Assembly: GCF_001468065.1 (NCBI RefSeq)
Contig: NZ_LNYZ01000038.1
Coordinates: forward strand, 106,368-170,367
Direction: 5' to 3'
DNA: 64,000 nt
DNA from: Legionella steigerwaltii
Lineage (GTDB): Bacteria > Pseudomonadota > Gammaproteobacteria > Legionellales > Legionellaceae
The first letter of the stretch is position 1. Every line of letters begins with the position of its first letter. A program made the position numbers and the translations under genes. This document shows positions 25,607 to 34,921 of this stretch, piece by piece. The notes beneath the pieces are model-generated. The model was not told the origin of the DNA. It worked only from the letters and a program-made list of their open reading frames with translations, and did not search any database.

Positions 25607-27398
25607 GTGGGTTGTGTTTATGACATTACTCTCTATGGGATGTTTTGCGAATCAAACAGGAACGGATTTTAAAACCTTTAATAATTACGCCAAATCGTTA
25701 AACGCCCAACCTAAAGATGCCATGCACGGGTTTGATCCCCATGCTCTTTTTGAACAGTACACAGAGCACCCTGAACAAGAAGGGTATTATCAAGGGGTTC
25801 AAAAGGAACAAACGGATTTATCCAGTCAAGCTCAAGCGGCGATTAAAAATGATCCTGGTGCCCAAACAGTCATTGATCATTTTGGAACAAACCAATTTGA
25901 ACTCAATCTTGCCAATTCCGTATTGGCTCAATCCCAATTGATTCAGGATGAAAGTTATGCGATTACGCACGGTCTTTCCAATGATCGCGTTCAATGCTCA
26001 AATCAAAAGCCTGTCTGCACGATGAAGACGCATGAAGAACAATGCTTTAGCTCTCGTTTATTACCCGATCAAACGTGCACCAAGCACCTTAAGGTGCTGG
26101 TGGATTCTGAAAAAGTGGTGCAACGCGCTGATTTTTCGTTTTCGGTCGCTAAAAAATGGACCGGAGTGATTAGTGTGAATTTGGTGACTGGAGCAATCAC
26201 TAATGCCGTGGCGGGCTCGGTTCCTTATCCCATTCGGATGAAGCATCCTTGTGATGGAATGAGTGCCACTATTCATTCGATACGAAATAATGGTGCGAAT
26301 GCTTATTGGGTTCAGGTGATTGGCACCCCAACGTGCGCTAATAATGGGTTGTTGACCTTTTATATTAATAAAGGATGGGGCCGAATCTATCCCATTCAAG
26401 TTGCTTTGACGGTCACAGCACACTCCAAACCCTATATTAGCCAAGAGTATTGGGACAGTAATTGCACGAGCTTTGAAAATAAGGGCTCGCTGTGTCGAGT
26501 AAAAAAAGAACAATGCACGGATACTCAATCACCTAAAGTAATTGATGGCCTTCCTGTATCACGCGCTTGTTGGGCAAACGAACTGACGTACTCCTGTTCC
26601 AGTAGCGCCGCTGATGAATGCATCGTACAGAAAAACAAAGGGTGTTTTCAAACAGGCTCTGAGTGTGCTCGTTTTGATAAGCAGGCTTGTGCCCTGTATA
26701 AGCAAACGTACAGCTGTCAGGAAAATGTGTGTGAAGCACCTATCGAATGCATTAAAGACTTATTTTGTGCCGATGGTGACTGTACAGAGCATTCCCAAAC
26801 CCAAAACAGTGATTTTGGGCAAAGCGTTTCTTCTTTAGCGGTTGTGGGGGAAGCGGGGCATGAATTAAGTCAACAGTCCAATGCATCTCTTTTTGGCGGA
26901 CAGGCAGTGCAATGCAAAATATGGCCCTTAGATATTATTGATTGCTGTCATGATAAAGGATGGGGAAAAGACATTGACTTAGTTCATTGTCGTGAGGAAG
27001 ACAAAGCGCTAGGAAAAGCTAAGTTAAATTATGTTGCGCATTATCTAGGTGAGTTTTGTAGTGAAAAAGTGGCTGGGGTTTGTTTAGAACACAAACGCTC
27101 TTACTGCGTCTTTCCAAGCAAAATGGCGCGAATTATCCAGGAGGCTCGCCTTATACAAATTAATGGTCATGGTTTGGGTGATGCAGAGCATCCAACCTGT
27201 TCAGGAATGAGTGTTGCGGAACTGCAGAAGATGGATTTGGGTCGGGTTGATTTTGTTGAGCCCATCTATCCTTTTGGTCATGGGACACCCAATAAAGCGG
27301 CAGGGATTGCAGGCGATCTAAAGATCAAATCTCAAGATCCTAAAAAATCCATTGATGAAGTAGCTCTGCGAATGCAAAAAAAGGCAGGTGAATTATGA
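25599..27398 (+). CDS. traN: TraN mating-pair stabilisation adhesin
   Basis: 599 residues from the ATG at 25599, where the signal peptide (VVFMTLLSMGCFA) begins; an upstream frame extension would lie inside trbC. It is a large outer-membrane protein with many cysteines, mainly in CXXXC-type clusters between residues about 290 and 420, and a conserved C-terminal block (VQCKIWPLDIIDCCHDKGWG...YCVFPSKMARIIQEA). TraN contacts recipient surface receptors and stabilises mating pairs. The central region would set recipient range. Confidence 0.9.
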   Translation: MSKWVVFMTLLSMGCFANQTGTDFKTFNNYAKSLNAQPKDAMHGFDPHALFEQYTEHPEQEGYYQGVQKEQTDLSSQAQAAIKNDPGAQTVIDHFGTNQFELNLANSVLAQSQLIQDESYAITHGLSNDRVQCSNQKPVCTMKTHEEQCFSSRLLPDQTCTKHLKVLVDSEKVVQRADFSFSVAKKWTGVISVNLVTGAITNAVAGSVPYPIRMKHPCDGMSATIHSIRNNGANAYWVQVIGTPTCANNGLLTFYINKGWGRIYPIQVALTVTAHSKPYISQEYWDSNCTSFENKGSLCRVKKEQCTDTQSPKVIDGLPVSRACWANELTYSCSSSAADECIVQKNKGCFQTGSECARFDKQACALYKQTYSCQENVCEAPIECIKDLFCADGDCTEHSQTQNSDFGQSVSSLAVVGEAGHELSQQSNASLFGGQAVQCKIWPLDIIDCCHDKGWGKDIDLVHCREEDKALGKAKLNYVAHYLGEFCSEKVAGVCLEHKRSYCVFPSKMARIIQEARLIQINGHGLGDAEHPTCSGMSVAELQKMDLGRVDFVEPIYPFGHGTPNKAAGIAGDLKIKSQDPKKSIDEVALRMQKKAGEL

Positions 27399-28183
27399 GC
27401 CGCCTGTTGATGCTGATAGTATGGGGACTGTTCGTGGCATCGCTTCATGCAGACATTGTGCAGGAGCATGCAAAAGGATTTCATTGGTATAGCGTTGAAG
27501 AGGCGCCCAAACCGATTAAAAAAATAGTGCAGCCACGACCTGCAACCGTTGCGAAATCCCCTTATGAGCGCTTAATGGATAAACGTCAGGCCACACTGAA
27601 TAAGTTGGCCGAGGCGTTGCTCTCTCCTTCATTTGATTCAACACATGAATACATGAAGGCGCAGATGGATTATTCAAAAAATAACCAGCAATTTGTACGC
27701 TATTGGCAACAAGTCTTATTAGTCCATCCTGAATTGGATAGCACGCTTAATTTTCCAACCGATAACTCAGCGATTGCAGTACGCAATGATGCACAAAAAG
27801 TATTAATCAACAAAGTCATTCATGAAAGCAGTGCGCGTTTCGGCTTTATCTTATTTTATCGTGGCACGAGCTCCATTTCACAAAAAATGGTCATGCATTT
27901 GCTTCCCTTTATTAAAGAATATGGTTTTTCCATGATTTCAGTCAGTACGGATGGCCAACTCATTGATGGACTTCCTAATCCTAAATCAATTCCTCTGGAA
28001 ATGGTTCAAAAACAAGTAGCACTTGAGGCGAAGTACATGCCCGCTCTTTATTTTGTGGATTTAAAGAGTAACAAGATGTCGCCAGTGTCTTATGGGTTTT
28101 TATCTTTAGAAGAGTTGAGAGAGCGCATTTTTGATGTGATGACGCAGTTTAAACGGTTTAGTTATGAAGGAGTGAATGAATGA
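27395..28183 (+). CDS. traF: TraF pilus-assembly thioredoxin-fold protein
   Basis: A 262-residue exported protein with family features GFHWYSVEE near the N-terminus, a helical KAQMDYSKNNQQFVRYWQQVL segment, and a thioredoxin fold at about 145-250 (FGFILFYRGTSSISQKM). The CXXC is replaced by TSSIS, as in F TraF, so it is not a redox enzyme. Overlaps both neighbours by 4 bp. Confidence 0.9.
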   Translation: MSRLLMLIVWGLFVASLHADIVQEHAKGFHWYSVEEAPKPIKKIVQPRPATVAKSPYERLMDKRQATLNKLAEALLSPSFDSTHEYMKAQMDYSKNNQQFVRYWQQVLLVHPELDSTLNFPTDNSAIAVRNDAQKVLINKVIHESSARFGFILFYRGTSSISQKMVMHLLPFIKEYGFSMISVSTDGQLIDGLPNPKSIPLEMVQKQVALEAKYMPALYFVDLKSNKMSPVSYGFLSLEELRERIFDVMTQFKRFSYEGVNE

Positions 28184-28677
28184 AAAAAAGGTTCTTTTTA
28201 ATCGTGCTATTCCTTCTCAGCACAGAGGCGTTTGCGAATGTAGCACTGAATGAATTAACCCAGCTCTTAAATAAAAAACAAGAGCAACAGGAAATGGCGC
28301 GTACCAAGAACAAAAGAATCAATGCGCTTTCGGAACAACATTACTTTATTTTTATATACCGCTCCACATGCCCTCATTGTCATCAATTTGCGCCCATACT
28401 TCGTGATTTTGCATCCAGTTTTCATATCCCTGTAGAGGCTTACAGTTTGGATGGAGAGTCTTTGGATGGATTTGATTCAGCCAATTTAACACCCGAACTG
28501 TTTCAAACCCTATATGTGTCTGGTGAATACAAGCCCGTAGTGCCAGCCCTGTATCTCGTGAATCGTCCTACCAATCAAGCGTATGCCGTGTTGTTTGGTG
28601 AGGCAGAGCCTGCACAACTTGCAAACCGCGTGGATGAACTGATGACGCATTTGGAGGAAAAATTTCATGATGAGTAG
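28180..28677 (+). CDS. trbB: TrbB-like disulfide isomerase
   Basis: A 165-residue exported thioredoxin-like protein. Signal peptide ends at AFA (about 19). The active site is C64-P-H-C67 (RSTCPHCHQF) and a cis-Pro loop is visible (VVPALYLVN). F TrbB has the same role, forming disulfides in the Cys-rich TraU, TraN and TraH. It directly follows traF and is the only redox-active member of the operon. Confidence 0.85.
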   Translation: MKKRFFLIVLFLLSTEAFANVALNELTQLLNKKQEQQEMARTKNKRINALSEQHYFIFIYRSTCPHCHQFAPILRDFASSFHIPVEAYSLDGESLDGFDSANLTPELFQTLYVSGEYKPVVPALYLVNRPTNQAYAVLFGEAEPAQLANRVDELMTHLEEKFHDE

Positions 28678-28694
28678 ATTCACAACTTCGCGAG

Positions 28695-30071
28695 ATGACT
28701 ATGTTTAAAAAAACCGTTGCCGCTTTTTTGTTGTTAGGGACCAGTCAGCTCTTTGCGAATGCAGAATCTGATTTATCCCATTTTTTTAATAATTTGGGGT
28801 TTGATGCCAATGTGACGGGATCGCATGCCTATCAAACACAAGCGGCGGGTTTCGCGGCTCTTGGTTCTGTATATGCCCGTAATCAAGTACGTACCATCCG
28901 CCTTGCGCATGTGGATGTGCCTGGGATGCGTTCTGGTTGTGGCGGTATCGATCTCTTCGCAGGCGGTTTTTCCTTCATCAAGTCGGATCAGATTGTGAAG
29001 TTCATGCAAAATATTTTATCAGGAGGAGCAGGCTACGCATTAAACCTGGCCTTAGAAACAGAATTGCCTGAAATTGCACATGCGATGCAGTTTATGCAAA
29101 AACTGGCGAATGAAATTAATGGCACCAATTTTAATTCCTGTGAAATGGGTGAAAATTTAAGTGCTGCGGTGTGGCCGCGAAATAGGGCGGCACAACAGCG
29201 TCTTTGCGAAGATTTAGGTCGCCACAAAGGAACCTTTACGGATTGGGCCATGGCACGTCAGAAATGTTCCACAGGTGGTGAAGCCGATTCCATATTAGCT
29301 GAGGCTAAAAATAATCCTGAATACAAAGACCGTGTGTTAATTAACACCAATATTGTTTGGGACTCCTTACAAATTAATCAGTTTATTGCACAAGATCCTA
29401 AATTAGCCGAAGTGTACATGTCCATTTCAGGAACCATTGTCTTTAACGCGAAAGGGGCGTTAATGACTTACCCCTCACTTGCAACCAATCAAGATTTTAT
29501 TAAGGCCTTGTTGTATGGAGGAAAGTTACCTAGTTACCACTGTACTGATACAGGGCCACAGTCGCATTGCTTATCCATTGATGCCACAAGCACACAAGAA
29601 ATCAGTGCCAAAAAAGCTTTGGTGGCTCAAGTCCAGGAATTACTGCAGGGAATTTATGACAACATTAAAATGGGCAAAGAGTTATCCGATAAGCAAAAGG
29701 GACTGATTGAATTAACACAACCTGCCGTTTTTAATCTTATTTCTGCCAATGCGCAACAAAACACGGGTATTCAAGGCAGTTATGAGTTGGCTCAAAGTGT
29801 GGCAACGGACCTTTTAGCACAATACCTTTCCAATTCCCTCGATATTATTCGTGCCTCTCTCTCAGGAAAAGAACTGGGTGCTCACAATGAAGAGCGGTTA
29901 TACAAAAACCTGCAACTAGCACAACAGTTTGTAGCACGTTTTAGTACGGAGAGCCGTGAGCGGTTTAATGCAGCGTTACAGACGAATGAATTAATTCGCA
30001 ACAACGTCAAACAAGCATTAAGTGCATTAACACCCACTTTAAGAACAGCCTATTATGGAGACGCGCAATGA
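28695..30071 (+). CDS. traH: TraH pilus-assembly protein
   Basis: A 458-residue exported protein with TraH hallmarks: SDLSHFFNNLGFDANVTGSHAYQTQAAGF near the start, RSGCGGIDLFAGGFSFI, CEMGENLSAAVWPRN and a long C-terminal helical region. A second ATG 6 bp downstream is also possible. It acts in the periplasm and outer membrane with TraF, TraU, TraW and TrbC. Confidence 0.92.
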   Translation: MTMFKKTVAAFLLLGTSQLFANAESDLSHFFNNLGFDANVTGSHAYQTQAAGFAALGSVYARNQVRTIRLAHVDVPGMRSGCGGIDLFAGGFSFIKSDQIVKFMQNILSGGAGYALNLALETELPEIAHAMQFMQKLANEINGTNFNSCEMGENLSAAVWPRNRAAQQRLCEDLGRHKGTFTDWAMARQKCSTGGEADSILAEAKNNPEYKDRVLINTNIVWDSLQINQFIAQDPKLAEVYMSISGTIVFNAKGALMTYPSLATNQDFIKALLYGGKLPSYHCTDTGPQSHCLSIDATSTQEISAKKALVAQVQELLQGIYDNIKMGKELSDKQKGLIELTQPAVFNLISANAQQNTGIQGSYELAQSVATDLLAQYLSNSLDIIRASLSGKELGAHNEERLYKNLQLAQQFVARFSTESRERFNAALQTNELIRNNVKQALSALTPTLRTAYYGDAQ

Positions 30072-32827
30072 GTCTTTTAACCATTTATACGCCTCAAAAT
30101 GGAGAGTATCTAAAAACAGTACTGGATGCCATGGTCACGCTGCTTGGCACGTCAACCTACAAATCGGCTCAGGACATAGTGAGTATTCTTGCGGTAGGCA
30201 TTGTCGGGTTTCAATACGTGAGTGGTAAAAGGATTCAAGCCATTAGTCGTTATGTTTTGTGCACGTTTGTCTTTTTGTTCTGTATTTTAGGAATCAAAAC
30301 GCCGGTAGCTATCATTGACATGCAAACAGCGGATTCAGCGGGACCTGCACTAACCGTAGATCATGTTCCTTTAGGCGTTGGTCTTCCTGCGGCACTTATT
30401 AGTGGCATTGGGTATGGGATTACTCAAGTATTTAGTGACGTGTTTCATATGCCGCAGGATTTAGATTACACCCGAACTGGCATGTTGTTTGGTTCACGTA
30501 CCTTCTTAGCGTCCACCAGTTCTAATTTGTCTTTGTCGCCTGAGCTCTCTCGTGATTTATCCACCTACATTAGGCAATGCATTTTTTCAGCCAAACTTTT
30601 GGGGAGTCAGCAAATTGCACCCAATGAGATGAAGAACAGTTCTGATTTAATTCGGCTATATTTTGAGCATCCATCTCCCATTTATCGTGTCTTATTTCAT
30701 GATGGGTCTAATTTGAGCTGTATTGAGGCTGCAGCACGTTTAAAACCAGAACTTAATGAGGGAATAGAAAAACAACTCGTTCATTTATCCAATATTATGA
30801 CCAAGGGCGACAAGGAGAAGTTTAGTGATGGTTTGGCGGCAGCTCATTCCTATTTTATGAACGTGTCCAAAGATGCAGCCCAAGTACTCACACAAAATAT
30901 TTTAATCAATGCCACCCGAGAATCAGCCCTTGATGCCTTTGCTTTTGCTGGTGCGGATGCGGAGCTGATGAATTACACCAACAGTTCCAGTTTGCAAAAA
31001 ATGCATGTGGCTGAAGCGAACAGTTTTTGGCTTGCAGGGTATCGGCTTCCTTATTATATGACCGTCTTTTGGATGTTGACTCTGTGTATTTTTCCTTTAG
31101 TGATGTTGTTAGCGCTGGTTCCCGCCATGCATGGGGTATACATGATCTACATGCAAACCCAAGTGTTTTTATGGTCTTGGCCTCCGATGTTTATCATTAT
31201 TCATTTTTTTGTGTCCTTAGCTTCCTCTACCACACTGACTTTATTTGGTTCTAAAAATGGTGGGGTTACTTTTTCAACCATTGATTCCATCGCCAGTATT
31301 CAAAGTAGCTTTGCGTATACGGCAGGGGGCTTGGCTATTAGTGTTCCAGTGATTTCCCTTTTTATTGCCAAAGGCTTACCTAATTTATTAAGTGCTGCGT
31401 CTCAACATCTAGGAGGAATGGCGCAATCGTTATCTACAGGAGAGGCTCAATCGGCCACGCAAGGAAATATCTCCATGGCGTCTTACAGTGGTTGGAACAT
31501 GAACTACAACAACACGCATGCGAATAAATGGGATACCAATTATCAGCATATGGAAGGGCGGGCTACTGTTCAAACGGATAATGGTGCCTTGCTTTCGCAA
31601 GGATTGGATGGGTCGCGCGTGATTAATGCACAGTCTGCAATGAGTCAGATGGCAACGCGATTACACGCATCCGACCGAATCAGTGCCTCATTGCAAGACA
31701 GTGCAAGCCAATCGTTCCAGAATGCCCAATCGCATCGAACCAGTGCAGACTCTCATTATCAACAAGCCTTGAGTGGACTCTCTCAATTTAATGAAAGCGA
31801 TGCCAGTGAGGTACGGGAAGGAACGGGTATTAATAGAACGCTCAGTAATGCGTTGAATCAAGATGTTCGTCAAATGCAAGACGCGGTTAACCAATACAAT
31901 CAGCATCATGACAAATCAGGACAAGTGTCGTGGGATGCGGCGGTTTCGGCCAGGATTGATACACGCAAAGGGGTATTTGGATCGTTCGCCCACGCAGTAA
32001 CGGGTATTTCTGGGGAGGCGAGCACGAGTTTGAAAACAGGTTTGTCTGCTTCTAACTCGGTTCAAGCCTTTTTTAACTCCAGTGAAGGTCAATCATTCTC
32101 TAGCGCATTGAACCACATGGAGTCTACAGCTAAGACGCACCACATGGATGCCAATGATTCGTTTAACTTGTCGAAATCGGAACAAATCGCAGCCAACCTA
32201 TCTCAAGGACATGCTTTATCCGATATGGCCTCAGCAGAATACAGTAAGGGAGAACATTATCAGCACATGGCTAATCGTGTGAAAGAGCACTCCGACGGGA
32301 TGGATAGAGTATTGGATCAAGCGTTTCACGATTGGGCGGTGCAGCATCATGGGGTGCAAGCTGAAAAAGCATTGATGGGGACAGACGCTTCGAGCTTAGA
32401 CACGCAACAACAGTTGGCTGATCAGTTTATGAGATCTTCCCAAGGGCAATCGGCAGTAACAGCGCAAGTAAGCCGTATGATCCACTCATCATCTGATCAA
32501 GTGAGAAGTCAATTTGAAGCGCAACGTGCTTCGATGACTGCTCATCAAAAAGCACTCATCAACCAAGCTCATCAGGATGGTGCTGGAGGCGTTTTAAATA
32601 AATCGCAAGAGAGACATTTAAGCCAGGTGCAAGACAACACCATCCAGCAAGCGCACGATCTGCGTATGGATAATCGAGAGGATTTATCGAAGGCCTATCA
32701 ACACCAAGAGAGCAGTACCCAACAGGAGATTAAGGCATCTGAAGCGGATTTAGCGAATCGCCAAGCAAAACAAAAAAAAGATTATGTAGACAATGATCGC
32801 GGGTTTAAGGAAGGGCGTTATGAATAA
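30068..32827 (+). CDS. traG: TraG mating-pair stabilisation protein
   Basis: A 919-residue protein. The N-terminal half has the TraG_N membrane region with helices at about 30-80 and 325-430 (YYMTVFWMLTLCIFPLVMLLALVPA). The C-terminal half, about 450-919, is a Ser/Gln/His-rich periplasmic helical domain. The N-terminus serves pilus assembly; the C-terminus serves mating-pair stabilisation and, in F, entry-exclusion recognition of the donor. Overlaps traH by 4 bp. Confidence 0.92.
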   Translation: MSLLTIYTPQNGEYLKTVLDAMVTLLGTSTYKSAQDIVSILAVGIVGFQYVSGKRIQAISRYVLCTFVFLFCILGIKTPVAIIDMQTADSAGPALTVDHVPLGVGLPAALISGIGYGITQVFSDVFHMPQDLDYTRTGMLFGSRTFLASTSSNLSLSPELSRDLSTYIRQCIFSAKLLGSQQIAPNEMKNSSDLIRLYFEHPSPIYRVLFHDGSNLSCIEAAARLKPELNEGIEKQLVHLSNIMTKGDKEKFSDGLAAAHSYFMNVSKDAAQVLTQNILINATRESALDAFAFAGADAELMNYTNSSSLQKMHVAEANSFWLAGYRLPYYMTVFWMLTLCIFPLVMLLALVPAMHGVYMIYMQTQVFLWSWPPMFIIIHFFVSLASSTTLTLFGSKNGGVTFSTIDSIASIQSSFAYTAGGLAISVPVISLFIAKGLPNLLSAASQHLGGMAQSLSTGEAQSATQGNISMASYSGWNMNYNNTHANKWDTNYQHMEGRATVQTDNGALLSQGLDGSRVINAQSAMSQMATRLHASDRISASLQDSASQSFQNAQSHRTSADSHYQQALSGLSQFNESDASEVREGTGINRTLSNALNQDVRQMQDAVNQYNQHHDKSGQVSWDAAVSARIDTRKGVFGSFAHAVTGISGEASTSLKTGLSASNSVQAFFNSSEGQSFSSALNHMESTAKTHHMDANDSFNLSKSEQIAANLSQGHALSDMASAEYSKGEHYQHMANRVKEHSDGMDRVLDQAFHDWAVQHHGVQAEKALMGTDASSLDTQQQLADQFMRSSQGQSAVTAQVSRMIHSSSDQVRSQFEAQRASMTAHQKALINQAHQDGAGGVLNKSQERHLSQVQDNTIQQAHDLRMDNREDLSKAYQHQESSTQQEIKASEADLANRQAKQKKDYVDNDRGFKEGRYE

Positions 32828-32909
32828 GCAAAAACTCGCGCTTACGTGTGCGCCCAGTGCATTGGCTTCTTCAAGAAGAGTGGTCAAACCGATGGATTTA
32901 AAATCATGA
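32820..32909 (+). CDS. 29-residue coupling ORF between traG and traD
   Basis: A short frame (begins MNKQKLALTC) whose ATG lies within the end of traG and whose TGA overlaps the traD ATG at 32906 (ATGA). The arrangement would carry ribosomes from traG to traD. The peptide is basic and unrecognised. It could be a real mini-protein or only a coupling device. Confidence 0.4.
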   Translation: MNKQKLALTCAPSALASSRRVVKPMDLKS

Positions 32910-34903
32910 AACAAAGCTCCTTGCAAAATATGTGGCAATTTATGAGTGGCGGTCAGATTTTTGACTATAAAACAAAAATGATGATTCAGGTAAGTCAACG
33001 TATTTTTCACTGGGCTGTCTTAGGTTTTGTCGTGCTTTTTTCGCTGATTATGGCGTTTTATGCATCGTCTGAATTGAAGCTGGTGGTGCTTAACCACATT
33101 TCAAGGTTCTTGGTTAAATTCCATTATGGGGAGTATGTGTTATGGACCAATCTGAATGGGAGTAAAATTACAGCGCTTTTTTATCAAAAAAGTCCCCTTA
33201 TTCAAGCATCCGTGCAGCAGGCACAGGACGCTCTTTGGAGAAAAGCGCAAGTTTCTTTATTTTTTGGTGGAGCGGTGTATTTGTTGATTACGCAGTTGTT
33301 TTCCCGTTTCTTTATTAAGTTAGGTGAAAAATACACCAAAGATCAATTTGTTTCTGGTACGCGCTTAGCGTCTTCGCCTAAAGAAACCATCAAATCGGTC
33401 AATGAATCACAACGTGGTGCTTCAGAAATTAAACTTTTGAATCGCCTACCTATGCCTAAGTATTCTGAAAAACAAGGGATGTTGTTTCATGGCACAACGG
33501 GGGCTGGAAAAACGCAAGCCATGATGATGCTGTTGGAGCAAATTAGGGCGCTGGGCGAGCCGGCAATCATTTATGATAAAGAATGTACCATCAAACCTTA
33601 TTTCTTTGATGAGCGCATTGATGTTGAACTCAATCCCATTTCAGAATTATGTGCCAATTGGAAAATGTGGCGAGAATGCGCCAATCCGTTGGAGTTTGGT
33701 TCCTTTGCCACGTATTTAATTCCTAAATCAGTTCAAGGTAGCGATCCGTTTTGGGTTGACTCAGCAAGAACCATTTTTACCTCGATGGCGTGGAAAATCA
33801 GGGATTATGTAGAAAAAGATCCGGTGTTTCTTCTGCAGTTATTACTCACCACCTCATTGGAGGAAATCAGGAACATTCTCAAAGGGACTGAATCTGAAAA
33901 TCTGGTGAGTAAGGAAATTGAAAAAACGGCCATTTCCATTAAATCCGTGTTGGCAACCTATACCAAGGCGCTTCGCTTTCTTGAGGGACTTGAGAAGTCG
34001 GGTAAAGAAGACTTTTCGATTAAAGAATGGATTGAAAATACAACCGATTCTAAAAAATACAATAAAGGGTGGTTATTTATTACCTCACGCTCCAAATACC
34101 ATAAAGAGATAAAGCCTTTAATTTCTCTGTGGTTAGGACTAGCTATGCAAGGGGTGCAATCCTTGGTGGCTAATAATAAAGGGCGTATATGGCTTGTCAT
34201 GGATGAATTAGCAAGCCTGCATCGTTTAGAAACCATTTCAGACACTCTGGCAGACATTCGTAAATTTGGAGGGTGTGTTGCCATTGGCATTCAATCCATT
34301 GCGCAATTAGATTTTATCTATGGAACCCATGAGGCCGGAGCCATTGCGGATCTACTCAATACATCCATTTATTTTAGGAGTCCAAAATCGAAAGTGGCTA
34401 AGTGGGTTTCCGAGGACTTAGGTCCACAAGTGATTAATGAAATGAAAGAAAGTCAGTCTTATGGTCCTGATTCTGTTCGTGATGGTAATACGGTGGGTTC
34501 GCAACGCACCAAGCGAAATACGGTCGAAGAGGGCGATATTATGACTCTTGATGACATGGAATGCTATGTTCGTTTGGTAGGAAACCATCCCATTACCCGC
34601 TTGAAAAACAAATACATTGAGCGTAAAGAAATTTGCGTACCGCTTATTGAGCGAACCATCAATTTTGATGCATTGGAAAAAGTAAATCACCGCGCGTTAA
34701 TGGTGCAGAATAACCCTCAAAGAAATGACGACGTTAAAAAAATCCATCAATTTGAAACATTGGCGCATGAGGTATCGGATAAGGATTTAGTACCTCCTGA
34801 ATCACTTTATGCGGAACCCAAAGACCAAGCTGCAGCTAACAAAAACGACACCGATGCTATTGAGTTGCGTGAGGCGTCCATTGTTATAAAAGAAATTTTT
34901 TAA
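32906..34903 (+). CDS. traD: TraD type IV coupling protein
   Basis: About 665 residues from the ATG at 32906; another ATG at 32846 is in frame but less well placed. Two N-terminal membrane helices (about 30-50 and 105-125), then a VirD4/TraD ATPase with Walker A GTTGAGKT at about 196-203 and Walker B RIWLVMDELASLHRL at about 428-442, plus AIGIQSIAQLDFIYG. It links the relaxosome to the T4SS and pumps DNA. The C-terminal tail is short and lacks the long acidic F extension. Confidence 0.92.
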   Translation: MKQSSLQNMWQFMSGGQIFDYKTKMMIQVSQRIFHWAVLGFVVLFSLIMAFYASSELKLVVLNHISRFLVKFHYGEYVLWTNLNGSKITALFYQKSPLIQASVQQAQDALWRKAQVSLFFGGAVYLLITQLFSRFFIKLGEKYTKDQFVSGTRLASSPKETIKSVNESQRGASEIKLLNRLPMPKYSEKQGMLFHGTTGAGKTQAMMMLLEQIRALGEPAIIYDKECTIKPYFFDERIDVELNPISELCANWKMWRECANPLEFGSFATYLIPKSVQGSDPFWVDSARTIFTSMAWKIRDYVEKDPVFLLQLLLTTSLEEIRNILKGTESENLVSKEIEKTAISIKSVLATYTKALRFLEGLEKSGKEDFSIKEWIENTTDSKKYNKGWLFITSRSKYHKEIKPLISLWLGLAMQGVQSLVANNKGRIWLVMDELASLHRLETISDTLADIRKFGGCVAIGIQSIAQLDFIYGTHEAGAIADLLNTSIYFRSPKSKVAKWVSEDLGPQVINEMKESQSYGPDSVRDGNTVGSQRTKRNTVEEGDIMTLDDMECYVRLVGNHPITRLKNKYIERKEICVPLIERTINFDALEKVNHRALMVQNNPQRNDDVKKIHQFETLAHEVSDKDLVPPESLYAEPKDQAAANKNDTDAIELREASIVIKEIF

Positions 34904-34921
34904 GTCATCCAGGGAGGTATT

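Noticed and set aside
32846..32905. Earlier traD start at 32846
   Set aside because: The ATG at 32906 overlaps the preceding stop as ATGA, and the extra residues do not look like TraD.
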